A stretch of DNA of 64,000 nt, taken from positions 62,001 through 126,000 of the forward strand of contig NZ_JAVDXV010000010.1 of assembly GCF_031458115.1 (NCBI RefSeq), written 5' to 3'. Below are positions 11,408 through 19,330 of this stretch, piece by piece. Position 1 is the stretch's first letter; each line of letters starts with the position of its first letter. The stretch is from Pelomonas asaccharophilus_A. GTDB taxonomy: Bacteria; Pseudomonadota; Gammaproteobacteria; Burkholderiales; Burkholderiaceae_C. The notes beneath the pieces were generated by a model that saw only the letters and a list, made by a program, of their open reading frames with translations, was not told the DNA's origin and did no database searches. Position numbers and translations under genes: made by a program.

Positions 11408-12535
11408 ATGAACGTCAAGCTGCGCAGCCGGCTGGCCCAGAAGCTCGACGGCGAGATCGCCGCCGTCGCCTCCATGCCGGCGCGCTGCGCGGTGCTGCGG
11501 GTGCAGCGCGCCATCCTGTGGCTGCGCCATGGCCGCGAGGTCGAGGCCCGCGAGGAGCTGGACCGGCTGCACGAGACGGCGCTGGCCCATCCCCGCATCG
11601 AGCTGGCGGCCTGGCTGCATCTGGCCGAGGGCCTGTGGACCTACTTCGGCGCGTTTGGCGGCGATGGCCGCGACCGCATGCGGCGCGCCCGCGCGATGGC
11701 CGCAGCCGCCGGCCTGCGGCCGCTGCAGGCGCTGGCCGATGCCTGGCTCGCGCAGATGGACTTCGTCGGCCGCGACATCGACAAGCTGGTCGAGCATGCC
11801 CAGGCTGCGTTGGCGGCGCTGCAGCCCGGCGACCATGGCGCCACCTACCGCGTCGCCACGGCGCTGGCCTCGGCCTGGAGCCTGGCCGCCGGCGAGGCCG
11901 CCGCCATGCCGTGGTACGCGTGGGCGCGCCAGCACGCCATTGCTGAGGGCGACGATGCCGGCCTGGCGGGCCTGCTCTACAACCAGACGCTGATGCGCGC
12001 GCTGCGGCTGCGCCATGCCGCGCTGGCCGGCGAGCCCCACGAGGCGCCGGCCGTGCTGCTGGGCGTGGAATCCATAGACCGCTACGACGATGCCGTGGGC
12101 GGCTCGGCCCGTGCCGATCTGACCCCGCTGCTGCGCGCGCAGCTGCTGACGGTGCAGGGCGACCACGCCGCCGCCGCCGCGCTGCTGGAGGCCAACCTGC
12201 CCGAGGCCGTGGCCGCGGGCCTGGCGCGCATCGGCACCAGCCTGCTGGCCGACCTGGCCTGGTGCTGGACCCACACCGGCCAATCGCTGCGCGCCCGCGC
12301 GCTGGCAGACCAGGTGGCCATCGAAGTGCAGGCCGAAGACCTGTCCCGTTGCGACCTGGACGAATGCGCGGCGTTGCACGCACGGCTGGCCCAGGTCTAC
12401 GCGCGGCTGGGCGAAGACGCACTCGCCGCCCGGCAGGCCGAGGCCGCCGCCGACGCCCGCGCGCGCGACGCTGCGCTGCGGCAGGACTGGGCCGGGCGCC
12501 TGACTGCGGCCGGACTGGGAACTCCGCCACGCTGA
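11408..12535 (+). CDS. TPR-like helical protein of unknown function
   Basis: 375 residues, alanine-, arginine- and leucine-rich, predicted almost wholly helical. The regular spacing of A-x-x-L-x-x-A pairs (for example in EAREELDRLHETAL and DHAAAAALLEANLPEAV) resembles degenerate tetratricopeptide repeats. There is no signal peptide and no enzyme motif. It starts four bases after purC and precedes a Ser/Thr kinase gene by 64 bases, so it may be a scaffold for that kinase; this rests on position only. Confidence 0.6.
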   Translation: MNVKLRSRLAQKLDGEIAAVASMPARCAVLRVQRAILWLRHGREVEAREELDRLHETALAHPRIELAAWLHLAEGLWTYFGAFGGDGRDRMRRARAMAAAAGLRPLQALADAWLAQMDFVGRDIDKLVEHAQAALAALQPGDHGATYRVATALASAWSLAAGEAAAMPWYAWARQHAIAEGDDAGLAGLLYNQTLMRALRLRHAALAGEPHEAPAVLLGVESIDRYDDAVGGSARADLTPLLRAQLLTVQGDHAAAAALLEANLPEAVAAGLARIGTSLLADLAWCWTHTGQSLRARALADQVAIEVQAEDLSRCDLDECAALHARLAQVYARLGEDALAARQAEAAADARARDAALRQDWAGRLTAAGLGTPPR

Positions 12536-12599
12536 GCGCCTTCCGGTAAGGGGTTGCGAGGGTTGGCGCTGGGGGGCGCTGGGTTACTCTCGCCCGCCT

Positions 12600-14330
12600 A
12601 TGACCGCTGACGTGCGCGACGAAGACAGCCTCAATGCCCTGCCCGCCGGCACGCGTTTCGGCGAGCTGGAGATCCTGGGCACCTTGGGCGTCGGCGGCTT
12701 CGGCATCGTCTACCTCGCGCGCGACCACTCGCTGGAGCGCGAGGTGGCGATCAAGGAATACATGCCCAGCCAGTTCGCGCAGCGCGACGGGCGCTCGCAG
12801 GTGTCGGTGCGCTCCATCTCCATGAAGGAGACCTTCGACCTGGGCCGGCGCAGCTTCGTCAACGAGGCCAAGCTGCTGGCGCGCTTCGACCACCCGTCGC
12901 TGCTGAAGGTCTACCGCTTCTGGGAGGCCAACGGCACGGCCTACATGGCCATGCCGCGCCTCATCGGCCAGAACCTGCGCGAGGCGCGCAAGGCCCAGCC
13001 CACGCCGCCGCCCGAGGCCTGGCTGCGGCGCATCTTCGACGCCGTGCTGGGCGGCCTGGCCGTGCTGCATGCGCAGAACGTCTGGCACCGCGACGTCGCG
13101 CCCGACAACATCTTCATGCCGGCCGACGGCAGTCCGCCCATCCTGCTGGACTTCGGCGCCGCGCGCCAGGCCATCGGCGACCGCACGCAGGTGTTCACCG
13201 CCATCCTGAAGCCCAGCTACGCGCCCATCGAGCAGTACGCCGAGGCCACCAGCCTGAAGCAAGGGCCCTGGACCGATTTCTACGCGCTGGCCGCGGCCAT
13301 GCACGACCTGCTGACCGGCCGCCCGCCGCCGCCCTGCACCGCGCGGGCCATGGGCGACGAACTGGCGCCGCTGGCCGTCGAGGGCTATTCACCCGCCTTC
13401 CTGGCCGGCCTGGACTGGGCCTTGCGCGTGCCGCCGCACCAGCGGCCGCAGAACGCTGCCGCGTGGCGCGAGGTGCTGGACGGCCGCGCGCCGGTGCCCG
13501 AGCCGGTCGCAGCGCCGCCGCGCACGGTGGCGCCCCAGCCAATCGCGCCGCCCGCGCCGCTGGACCTGGAGTTCGCCGACACCGTGCAGGCGCCGATCGA
13601 CGACGAGGCCTCGGCCACCATCGTCGTGCCGCTCAGCAAGCGGGCGCCGCCCAAGGGGCAGGAACCGCCTGTCGCGGCGCCTGCACCCGCCGCAGCGCAG
13701 GGCAAGCCCCGCCGTGCTCTCCTCGTGGGCGGCGCGGTGGCCGCGGTGCTGCTGTTGGGTTTCTTCGTGCTGCTGGTGCGCGACAACATCGGCAAGCCGC
13801 CACCGCAGACGGCGACGCCGCCGGTGGCCGCCGCGTCCATGCCCGTCGTCGCGTCCGCGGCTTCGGCGCCCGAACCAATAGTCCAGGCTGCCAGCCAGCC
13901 GCCGGCGGTCGTGGCCTCTGCACCCGCGGTCGTGGCGCCCCCGCTCAAGACCCAGCCGGCACCGGCGGTGGCCACGGCCGCCACGCGGCCCGCGTCGGCG
14001 CCCACGCCGCGCCGCGACACGGCGGCCAAGCCCATGGTCACCGAGAAGGCGGGCGACTTCCGCCCCGTGCCGCGCAGCCCGGTGTTCGCCGCGCCCGAGC
14101 CGGCCGCGTCCACGCCGGCCGGCAGCGCGGCGGTCAAGTCGGCCGCAGCGTCAACGCCGCCCACCGCGCCCGCCGGTGAGGCGGCCAGCCCCAGCGAGGC
14201 CTGCGGCAAGCGCGTGCTGCTGGCGCGCGCCTGGTGCATAGACCGTCAATGCGAACGGCCGCTGTTCCAGAACCACGCCGAGTGCGTGAAGCTGCGCGAG
14301 ATCCGCAACAGCCACGGCAGAGTTCCTTGA
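12600..14330 (+). CDS. Membrane-anchored Ser/Thr protein kinase
   Basis: 576 residues. The N-terminal kinase domain has the Gly loop LGVGGFGIVYLA (29-40), ATP Lys52 in VAIKEY, catalytic loop HRDVAPDN (163-170), LLDFGAARQ (182-190) and YAPIEQY. The catalytic-loop Lys of HRDxKxxN is Ala, as in many DFGAARQ-type bacterial kinases. A Pro/Ala-rich linker leads to one transmembrane helix near residues 373-396, and a long Ala/Pro/Ser-rich region then leads to a C-terminal four-Cys segment (ACGKR...WCIDRQC...HAEC) outside the membrane. It probably senses an envelope signal. The element downstream begins at its stop codon. Confidence 0.9.
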   Translation: MTADVRDEDSLNALPAGTRFGELEILGTLGVGGFGIVYLARDHSLEREVAIKEYMPSQFAQRDGRSQVSVRSISMKETFDLGRRSFVNEAKLLARFDHPSLLKVYRFWEANGTAYMAMPRLIGQNLREARKAQPTPPPEAWLRRIFDAVLGGLAVLHAQNVWHRDVAPDNIFMPADGSPPILLDFGAARQAIGDRTQVFTAILKPSYAPIEQYAEATSLKQGPWTDFYALAAAMHDLLTGRPPPPCTARAMGDELAPLAVEGYSPAFLAGLDWALRVPPHQRPQNAAAWREVLDGRAPVPEPVAAPPRTVAPQPIAPPAPLDLEFADTVQAPIDDEASATIVVPLSKRAPPKGQEPPVAAPAPAAAQGKPRRALLVGGAVAAVLLLGFFVLLVRDNIGKPPPQTATPPVAAASMPVVASAASAPEPIVQAASQPPAVVASAPAVVAPPLKTQPAPAVATAATRPASAPTPRRDTAAKPMVTEKAGDFRPVPRSPVFAAPEPAASTPAGSAAVKSAAASTPPTAPAGEAASPSEACGKRVLLARAWCIDRQCERPLFQNHAECVKLREIRNSHGRVP

Positions 14331-14545
14331 GCCCCTCGTCCAGGCTCGCCACGCTGAAGGCGGGCGAGTCTGGTCGGTCTTGCAGACCGCGCTTCGGCTC
14401 ACGCCCCAGCCCTTCGGCAGGCACAGGCCGCCCACTGGGCCCCTGTGACCGGCCTCAGCCCCCGAGGGGACGGCGATGCACGCGGCATTGAGCCGCGCGC
14501 GCATCGCCAGAGCGGGCCGGCTTGGGGCGGCCCGGCGCTCGGCCC
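14329..14545 (+). repeat. Dispersed structured repeat, copy 1
   Basis: An 87-bp core at 14459-14545 is shared with copies at 56591-56677 and, inverted, 60800-60886. The core holds CCCCCGAGGGG, a long hairpin bounded by GGCGATG and CATCGCC, and a third hairpin GGGCCG/CGGCCC. A short leader motif, GAGCCCCTCGTCC, starts at 14329 inside the kinase stop codon and is also present in the other copies, separated from the core by variable sequence. The element lies between the convergent kinase and cnoX genes. Confidence 0.85.
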
Positions 14546-14558
14546 AGGGGCGTGCGCT

Positions 14559-15512
14559 TCAGAACAGCGCCATCGACAGCTTGCGGCGGTACTGGTCGAT
14601 CAACGGGTCGCTGTGCACGACGGCGGCCTTGCCGGCGATCTCCAGCTTGCCGCCGGCCTGCGCGTCGGCTGCGGGCTTGGGGGCCGGCTTGGTCAGCAGC
14701 TCCAGGACGGCCACATAGGCCTTGCGCGCGGCTTCGCCGTTCCAGGCCTTGTCACGCATGATGATTTCCAGCAGCTCGTCCATGGCTTCGGTGAAGCGCT
14801 GGTTGCTGAGGTGGTTCTGCGCCAACTGGAAGCGCGCCTCGAAGTCGCGCTTGTTGGCCGCGATGGCGGCCTGCAAGGTGGTCGGGTCGATGCCGGCGGA
14901 GGTTTCGACAGCCGTCAGCCAGACGGCCAGCGCCGCGAATCGGGCATGCGGCGTGATCGTGTCGGCCGCCTTAGGCGCAACCGGGGCGAAGGCCTCGCGG
15001 GCCTCGGTCACCAGGCCCAGCTCCAGCAGCGCCTTGATGTAGTCGAAGCGCGCCGCGTCATTGGCCGGGTCGGTCTGCACCGCGTGCGCCAGCTTGCCTA
15101 AAGCGGCTTCCAGGTCGCCGTCGGCCATCAGGTCCTGCGCCTCGGCCACGTCGGCCTCGGCCTCCAGCTCCTCGCCGGCCGGCACATGCTTGTCCAGGAA
15201 CTCGCGGATCTGCGCCTCGGGCAGCGCGCCGACGAAGCCGTCCACCGGCTGGCCGTCCACGAACATCACGCAGAAGGGGATGGAGCGCACGCCGAACATC
15301 TGGCTCAGCTGCGTGGCGATTTCCGGCACCTCGTCGCTGTTCAGCTTGGCCAGCGTGAAGCGGCCGGCGTAGGCGGTCTCCAGCTTCTCCAGGATGGGCC
15401 CCAGCGTGCGGCAAGGGCCGCACCACGGCGCCCAGATGTCCAGCAGCACGGGCTGCTGCTGCGAGGCGGTGATGAGTTCGGCTTCGAAGTTCTGGAGGGT
15501 GATGTCGATCAT
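14559..15512 (-). CDS. cnoX: CnoX/YbbN-type thioredoxin with TPR domain
   Basis: 317 residues. The N-terminal thioredoxin domain (1-110) has the redox motif WAPWCGPC; an intact CxxC differs from E. coli CnoX (SxxC) and suggests real disulfide or holdase-reductase activity. The rest is the tetratricopeptide region typical of YbbN (AIAANKRDFEARFQLAQNHL). Homologues bind clients under oxidising stress and pass them to GroEL or DnaK. The ATG at 15512 begins the conserved MIDITLQNF; an in-frame GTG at 15539 adds nine non-conserved residues. It is divergent from purE by 64 bases. Confidence 0.9.
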   Translation of the reverse strand: MIDITLQNFEAELITASQQQPVLLDIWAPWCGPCRTLGPILEKLETAYAGRFTLAKLNSDEVPEIATQLSQMFGVRSIPFCVMFVDGQPVDGFVGALPEAQIREFLDKHVPAGEELEAEADVAEAQDLMADGDLEAALGKLAHAVQTDPANDAARFDYIKALLELGLVTEAREAFAPVAPKAADTITPHARFAALAVWLTAVETSAGIDPTTLQAAIAANKRDFEARFQLAQNHLSNQRFTEAMDELLEIIMRDKAWNGEAARKAYVAVLELLTKPAPKPAADAQAGGKLEIAGKAAVVHSDPLIDQYRRKLSMALF

Positions 15513-15576
15513 GGCGGAAAGGAGAGTGAGGGGCGCCACCTACAATTCAAGGCTTTCCTGAGCCTTGGAGCGCGCT

Positions 15577-16089
15577 TTGTCCACGTCAGTCCCTACGAAC
15601 CCCGACGCCGTCATCGGCATCGTCATGGGCTCCAGCAGCGACTGGGAAACGATGAAGCAGGCCGCCGAGATTCTGACCGAGTTCGGTGTCGCCTTCGAGG
15701 CGCAGGTCGTGTCGGCCCACCGCATGCCCGACCAGATGTTCGCCTATGCCGAGGCCGCGTCCGGCCGGGGCCTGAAGGCCATCATCGCCGGCGCCGGCGG
15801 CGCCGCCCACTTGCCGGGCATGCTGGCCGCCAAGACCACGGTGCCGGTGCTGGGCGTGCCGGTGGCCAGCCGCCACCTGCAGGGCGTGGATTCGTTGCAC
15901 TCCATCGTGCAGATGCCCAAGGGCATTCCGGTCGCGACCTTTGCCATCGGCAACGCCGGCGCGGCTAATGCCGCGCTGTTCGCGGTGGCCATGCTGGCCA
16001 CGGGCGACGCGGCACTGCTGGCGAAGCTGGACGCCTTCCGCGCCCGCCAGACCGCGGTGGCCGTGGCGATGACCGAGGATCTGCGTTGA
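15577..16089 (+). CDS. purE: 5-(carboxyamino)imidazole ribonucleotide mutase
   Basis: 170 residues. It converts N5-CAIR to CAIR, the purine step following PurK. GIVMGSSSDWETM is the nucleotide loop, SAHRMPDQM holds the catalytic His, and GAGGAAHLPGM and GNAGAANAALFA are conserved. No ATG is available; TTG at 15577 has GGAG six bases upstream, while another TTG at 15565 would add four residues. The stop overlaps the purK start, so the two are coupled. Confidence 0.95.
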   Translation: MSTSVPTNPDAVIGIVMGSSSDWETMKQAAEILTEFGVAFEAQVVSAHRMPDQMFAYAEAASGRGLKAIIAGAGGAAHLPGMLAAKTTVPVLGVPVASRHLQGVDSLHSIVQMPKGIPVATFAIGNAGAANAALFAVAMLATGDAALLAKLDAFRARQTAVAVAMTEDLR

Positions 16090-17249
16090 GCGCGCTCCTT
16101 CCCGGCACGGCCACCCTTGGGGTGCTCGGCGGCGGCCAGCTGGGCCGCATGTTCGTGCATGCCGCCCAGGCCATGGGCTACCGCTGCATCGTGCTGGACC
16201 CGGACGCCGACAGCCCTGCCGGCGCGGTGGCCGAGAAGCACATCAAGGCCGACTACCTCGATTCGCTGGGCCTGGCCCAGTTGGCGCGCGACTGCGACGC
16301 GATCACGACCGAGTTCGAGAACGTGCCCGCCGTGGCGCTGGAGACGCTGGCCAACATGCGCGTGGTGGCGCCGTCCGGCGCGGCCGTGGCGGTCTGCCAG
16401 GACCGGGCGGTCGAGAAGGCGCATTTCGAGGCCGCCGGCGTGCCCTGCGCGCCGCATGCCGTCATCACCAACGACATCGAGCTGGCGGCCGTGGACCCGT
16501 CGCTGCTGCCGGGCATCCTGAAGACCAGCCGCATGGGCTATGACGGCAAGGGCCAGGTGCGCGTGTCCACGCCGGCCGAGCTGGCCGCGGCCTGGGCCGA
16601 CCTGAAGCGCGTGCCCTGCGTGCTGGAGCAACTGCTGCCGCTTCGACGCGAGCTGAGCGTGCTGGTGGCGCGCGGTGCCGACGGCCAGGTCGTCAACTGG
16701 CCGGTGCAGCAGAACCTGCACCGCGGCGGCATCCTGGCCGTCACCGAGGTGCCGGCGCCGGACGTGCCCGCCGAGGTCGACCGCCTGGCCGTGGCGGCCG
16801 CCCGCCAGGTGGCCGACGCGCTGAACTATGTCGGCGTGCTGTGCATCGAGTTCTTCTGGCTCACTGACGGCCGCCTGGTCGTCAACGAGATGGCGCCGCG
16901 GCCGCACAACTCCGGCCACTGGACGATGAACGGCTGCAACGTGTCGCAGTTCGAGCTGCAGGTGCGCGCGCTGGCCGGCCTGCCGCTGCCCGAGCCGCGC
17001 CAGCATTCGGCGTCGGTGATGCTGAACCTGCTGGGCGACCTGTGGTTCAGCGAGGCGGGCGGCCCCACGCCGCCGGCCTGGGATCGCGTGCTGGCGCTGC
17101 CGGGCACGCACCTGCACCTGTACGGCAAGTCCGATGCCCGCCATGGCCGCAAGATGGGCCACCTGAACATCACGGCGGACAGCCCTGAGGCCGCGCACGC
17201 GGTCGCGCAGCAGGCCGCCGCCATGCTGGGTCTGCCGACCGACTTCTGA
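16086..17249 (+). CDS. purK: 5-(carboxyamino)imidazole ribonucleotide synthase
   Basis: 387 residues, ATP-grasp. It makes N5-CAIR from AIR, bicarbonate and ATP. GVLGGGQLGRMFVHAA is the N-terminal loop; SRMGYDGKGQ, FFWLTDGRLVVNEMAPRPHNSGHWT and the C-terminal YGKSDARHGRKMGHLN are family marks. It starts with TTG at 16086 overlapping the purE stop, and its own stop overlaps the ATG of tsaC, so purE-purK-tsaC form one translationally coupled operon. Confidence 0.95.
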   Translation: MSALLPGTATLGVLGGGQLGRMFVHAAQAMGYRCIVLDPDADSPAGAVAEKHIKADYLDSLGLAQLARDCDAITTEFENVPAVALETLANMRVVAPSGAAVAVCQDRAVEKAHFEAAGVPCAPHAVITNDIELAAVDPSLLPGILKTSRMGYDGKGQVRVSTPAELAAAWADLKRVPCVLEQLLPLRRELSVLVARGADGQVVNWPVQQNLHRGGILAVTEVPAPDVPAEVDRLAVAAARQVADALNYVGVLCIEFFWLTDGRLVVNEMAPRPHNSGHWTMNGCNVSQFELQVRALAGLPLPEPRQHSASVMLNLLGDLWFSEAGGPTPPAWDRVLALPGTHLHLYGKSDARHGRKMGHLNITADSPEAAHAVAQQAAAMLGLPTDF

Positions 17250-18235
17250 TGTCAGCGCTGCCCGGCAACGATCCTGCCGCCGTCCAGGCCGCCGCGCAGC
17301 GCCTGGCCGATGGCGAACTGCTGGGCCTGCCCACCGAGACCGTCTACGGCCTGGCCGCGCGGGCGGACCGGGACGACGCCGTCGCCAAGATCTTTGCCGC
17401 CAAGGGCCGCCCCAGCGACCACCCGCTGATCGTCCACGTGCTGGATGCGGCCGGCGCCGAGCCTTTTGCCGACCACCTGCCCGACACGGCGCGCCGGCTG
17501 ATGGAAGCCTTCTGGCCCGGCCCGCTGACCGTCATCGTGCCGCGCGCGCCCGGCATGGCCGAGGCCGCGGCCGGCGGCCACGCGACGGTGGCGCTGCGCT
17601 CCCCGGCCCATCCGGTGGCCCGCGAGGTACTTGCCGCCGCGCGCGAATTGGGCGTTCAGGGCGTGGCCGCGCCCAGCGCCAACCGCTTCGGCCGCGTCAG
17701 CCCCACGCTGGCGCGGCATGTCGTGGAGGAATTCGGCGCCGGCCTGATGGTGCTGGACGGCGGCGCCTGCGAGGTGGGCATCGAGTCCAGCATCGTGGAC
17801 TGCAGCCGGGATCGACCCGCGCTGCTGCGCCCCGGCCTGCTGAGCCGCGCCCGCATCGAGGCCGCGCTGGGCCAGCCGCTGGCCGAAGCCGACGCCGCGG
17901 CGCCCAAGGCCTCGGGCACGCTGGCCGCCCACTACGCGCCCAGCGCCCGCGTGCGGCTGCTGGACGCCGACGCGCTGGCTTTACGTTTGGCGACAGCGGC
18001 CGCCAGCGGAGGGCTGGAAGGGGTGGCGGTATATTCACGCGCCCAGTTGCCGGCTTGGCGCTGGCAAGCCCAGCCGGGCGACCCGGCGGCGGCGGCCCAC
18101 GAGTTGTTCGCGGTGCTCCGTCAGCTGGATTCGACCGGCGCGCGCGAGATCTGGGTCGAAGCGCCACCGCGCGATCCGGCCTGGGACGGTGTGCGGGACC
18201 GGCTCAGCCGGGCCGCTGCCGCCTTCACCGACTGA
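17249..18235 (+). CDS. tsaC: Threonylcarbamoyl-AMP synthase (Sua5 type)
   Basis: 328 residues. It forms threonylcarbamoyl-AMP from threonine, bicarbonate and ATP for t6A37 of ANN-decoding tRNAs. The YrdC domain shows LPTETVYGLA, KGRPSDHPLIVHV and SANRFGRVSPT; a linker (SGTLAAHYAPSARV) leads to a C-terminal Sua5 domain, making this the long two-domain form rather than short TsaC. The ATG overlaps the purK TGA (TGATG). Confidence 0.93.
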   Translation: MSALPGNDPAAVQAAAQRLADGELLGLPTETVYGLAARADRDDAVAKIFAAKGRPSDHPLIVHVLDAAGAEPFADHLPDTARRLMEAFWPGPLTVIVPRAPGMAEAAAGGHATVALRSPAHPVAREVLAAARELGVQGVAAPSANRFGRVSPTLARHVVEEFGAGLMVLDGGACEVGIESSIVDCSRDRPALLRPGLLSRARIEAALGQPLAEADAAAPKASGTLAAHYAPSARVRLLDADALALRLATAAASGGLEGVAVYSRAQLPAWRWQAQPGDPAAAAHELFAVLRQLDSTGAREIWVEAPPRDPAWDGVRDRLSRAAAAFTD

Positions 18236-18263
18236 ATTTGTCCCTGTTCCTGAGTTGATCTTC

Positions 18264-19217
18264 ATGCAACGTGTTGTCTCCAAGAATCTGAAGCGCGGAC
18301 TGGCCGCACTGGCGGCTGCAGCGCTGATGGCCGGCTGTGGCGGCGGGGGCACCTCGCAGATCGAGCCCTTCTCGCCCAACCGCATCATTGCCTTCGGCGA
18401 CGAGAGCGGCGTGATCCTGCAAAGCGGCAAGCGCTATGGCATCAACGGTCTGGACAGCAGCACGCTGCAGATCGACTGCCGGATCAACCCGGTCTGGACG
18501 CAGCTGCTGGCCAGCGGCTTCGGCTTCGTGTTCCCGCAGTGCAACAGCGACTTCGTCGCGCTGCCGCAGGGCATCATGTACGCGGCCGCCGGCATCAAGG
18601 TGGCGGACGTGCGCAACCAGATCGACCAGCACCTGTCCAACAACCGCTTCGGCCCCAAGGACATCGTCGCCATCATGGTGGGTGTCAACGACATCGTGGA
18701 GCTGTACCGCCAGTTCCCGGCCATCAGCAGGGATTCGCTGATCAACGAAGCGCGCGCACGCGGCAAGCTGCTGGCCGAGCAGGCCAACCGCATCGCCAAC
18801 GCCAACGGCCGCGTCGTCATCTCCACGATCTTCGACGTGGGCCTGACGCCTTTCGGCCAGAAGGAACGCGAGCAGCAGACCGACATCGACCGCGCGGCCT
18901 TCCTCGACGAGTTGAGCAACGCGTTCAACATCTCGATGCGGCTGAACCTGCTGAACGACGGCCGCCTGATCGGCCTGGTGCTCGTGGACGAAACCGTCCA
19001 GCAGATCGCGCGCTTCCCCGGCGCCTTCGGCTTCTCGGACGTGACGCAGGCCGCCTGCCGCACCGAGATCGCGGCGCAGGACTGCACGACCAACACGCTG
19101 CGCGCCGACGCCAGCGTGTCGCAGTGGCTGTGGGCCGGTGACCTGCTGCTGGGGCCGACGGCGCAGCAGCGCATCGGCGCGATGTTCCTGTCGCGCGCGC
19201 AGAACAACCCGTTCTAA
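18264..19217 (+). CDS. Lipoprotein with SGNH-hydrolase-like fold
   Basis: 317 residues. A lipobox LMAGC with Cys25 followed by GGGG marks a lipoprotein. FGDES (44-48) resembles the catalytic Ser block of GDSL esterases, although Ser is shifted by one compared with GDS, and VGVNDI resembles block III (GxND). The last block, normally DxxHP, reads AGDLLLGPT, so the catalytic His is not evident. It may be an inactive or atypical esterase. A PEP-CTERM/GDSL outer-membrane esterase role is possible but unproven. ATG at 18264 was chosen because it opens directly onto the signal sequence. Confidence 0.65.
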   Translation: MQRVVSKNLKRGLAALAAAALMAGCGGGGTSQIEPFSPNRIIAFGDESGVILQSGKRYGINGLDSSTLQIDCRINPVWTQLLASGFGFVFPQCNSDFVALPQGIMYAAAGIKVADVRNQIDQHLSNNRFGPKDIVAIMVGVNDIVELYRQFPAISRDSLINEARARGKLLAEQANRIANANGRVVISTIFDVGLTPFGQKEREQQTDIDRAAFLDELSNAFNISMRLNLLNDGRLIGLVLVDETVQQIARFPGAFGFSDVTQAACRTEIAAQDCTTNTLRADASVSQWLWAGDLLLGPTAQQRIGAMFLSRAQNNPF

Positions 19218-19330
19218 GACCCCCGAGGCGCTCACGCGCCTCCCCCTCAAGGGGACGCAGCCAGTGGCCTGGCAAAGCCAGTTCCACGGTTGCTGCTTGA
19301 GTGGCGGCCGGCCTGCGGCGGCCTGGGAAT
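19218..19330. repeat. Palindromic intergenic element, second type
   Basis: Between convergent genes lie consecutive hairpins: GAGGCGC/GCGCCTC, CCCCTCAAGGGG, then a longer one bounded by GCAGC and GCTGC with CTGGC/GCCAG inside. The order matches the element inside the M28 peptidase gene at 31264-31341. It may also act as a terminator, although no U-tract is present. Confidence 0.6.
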
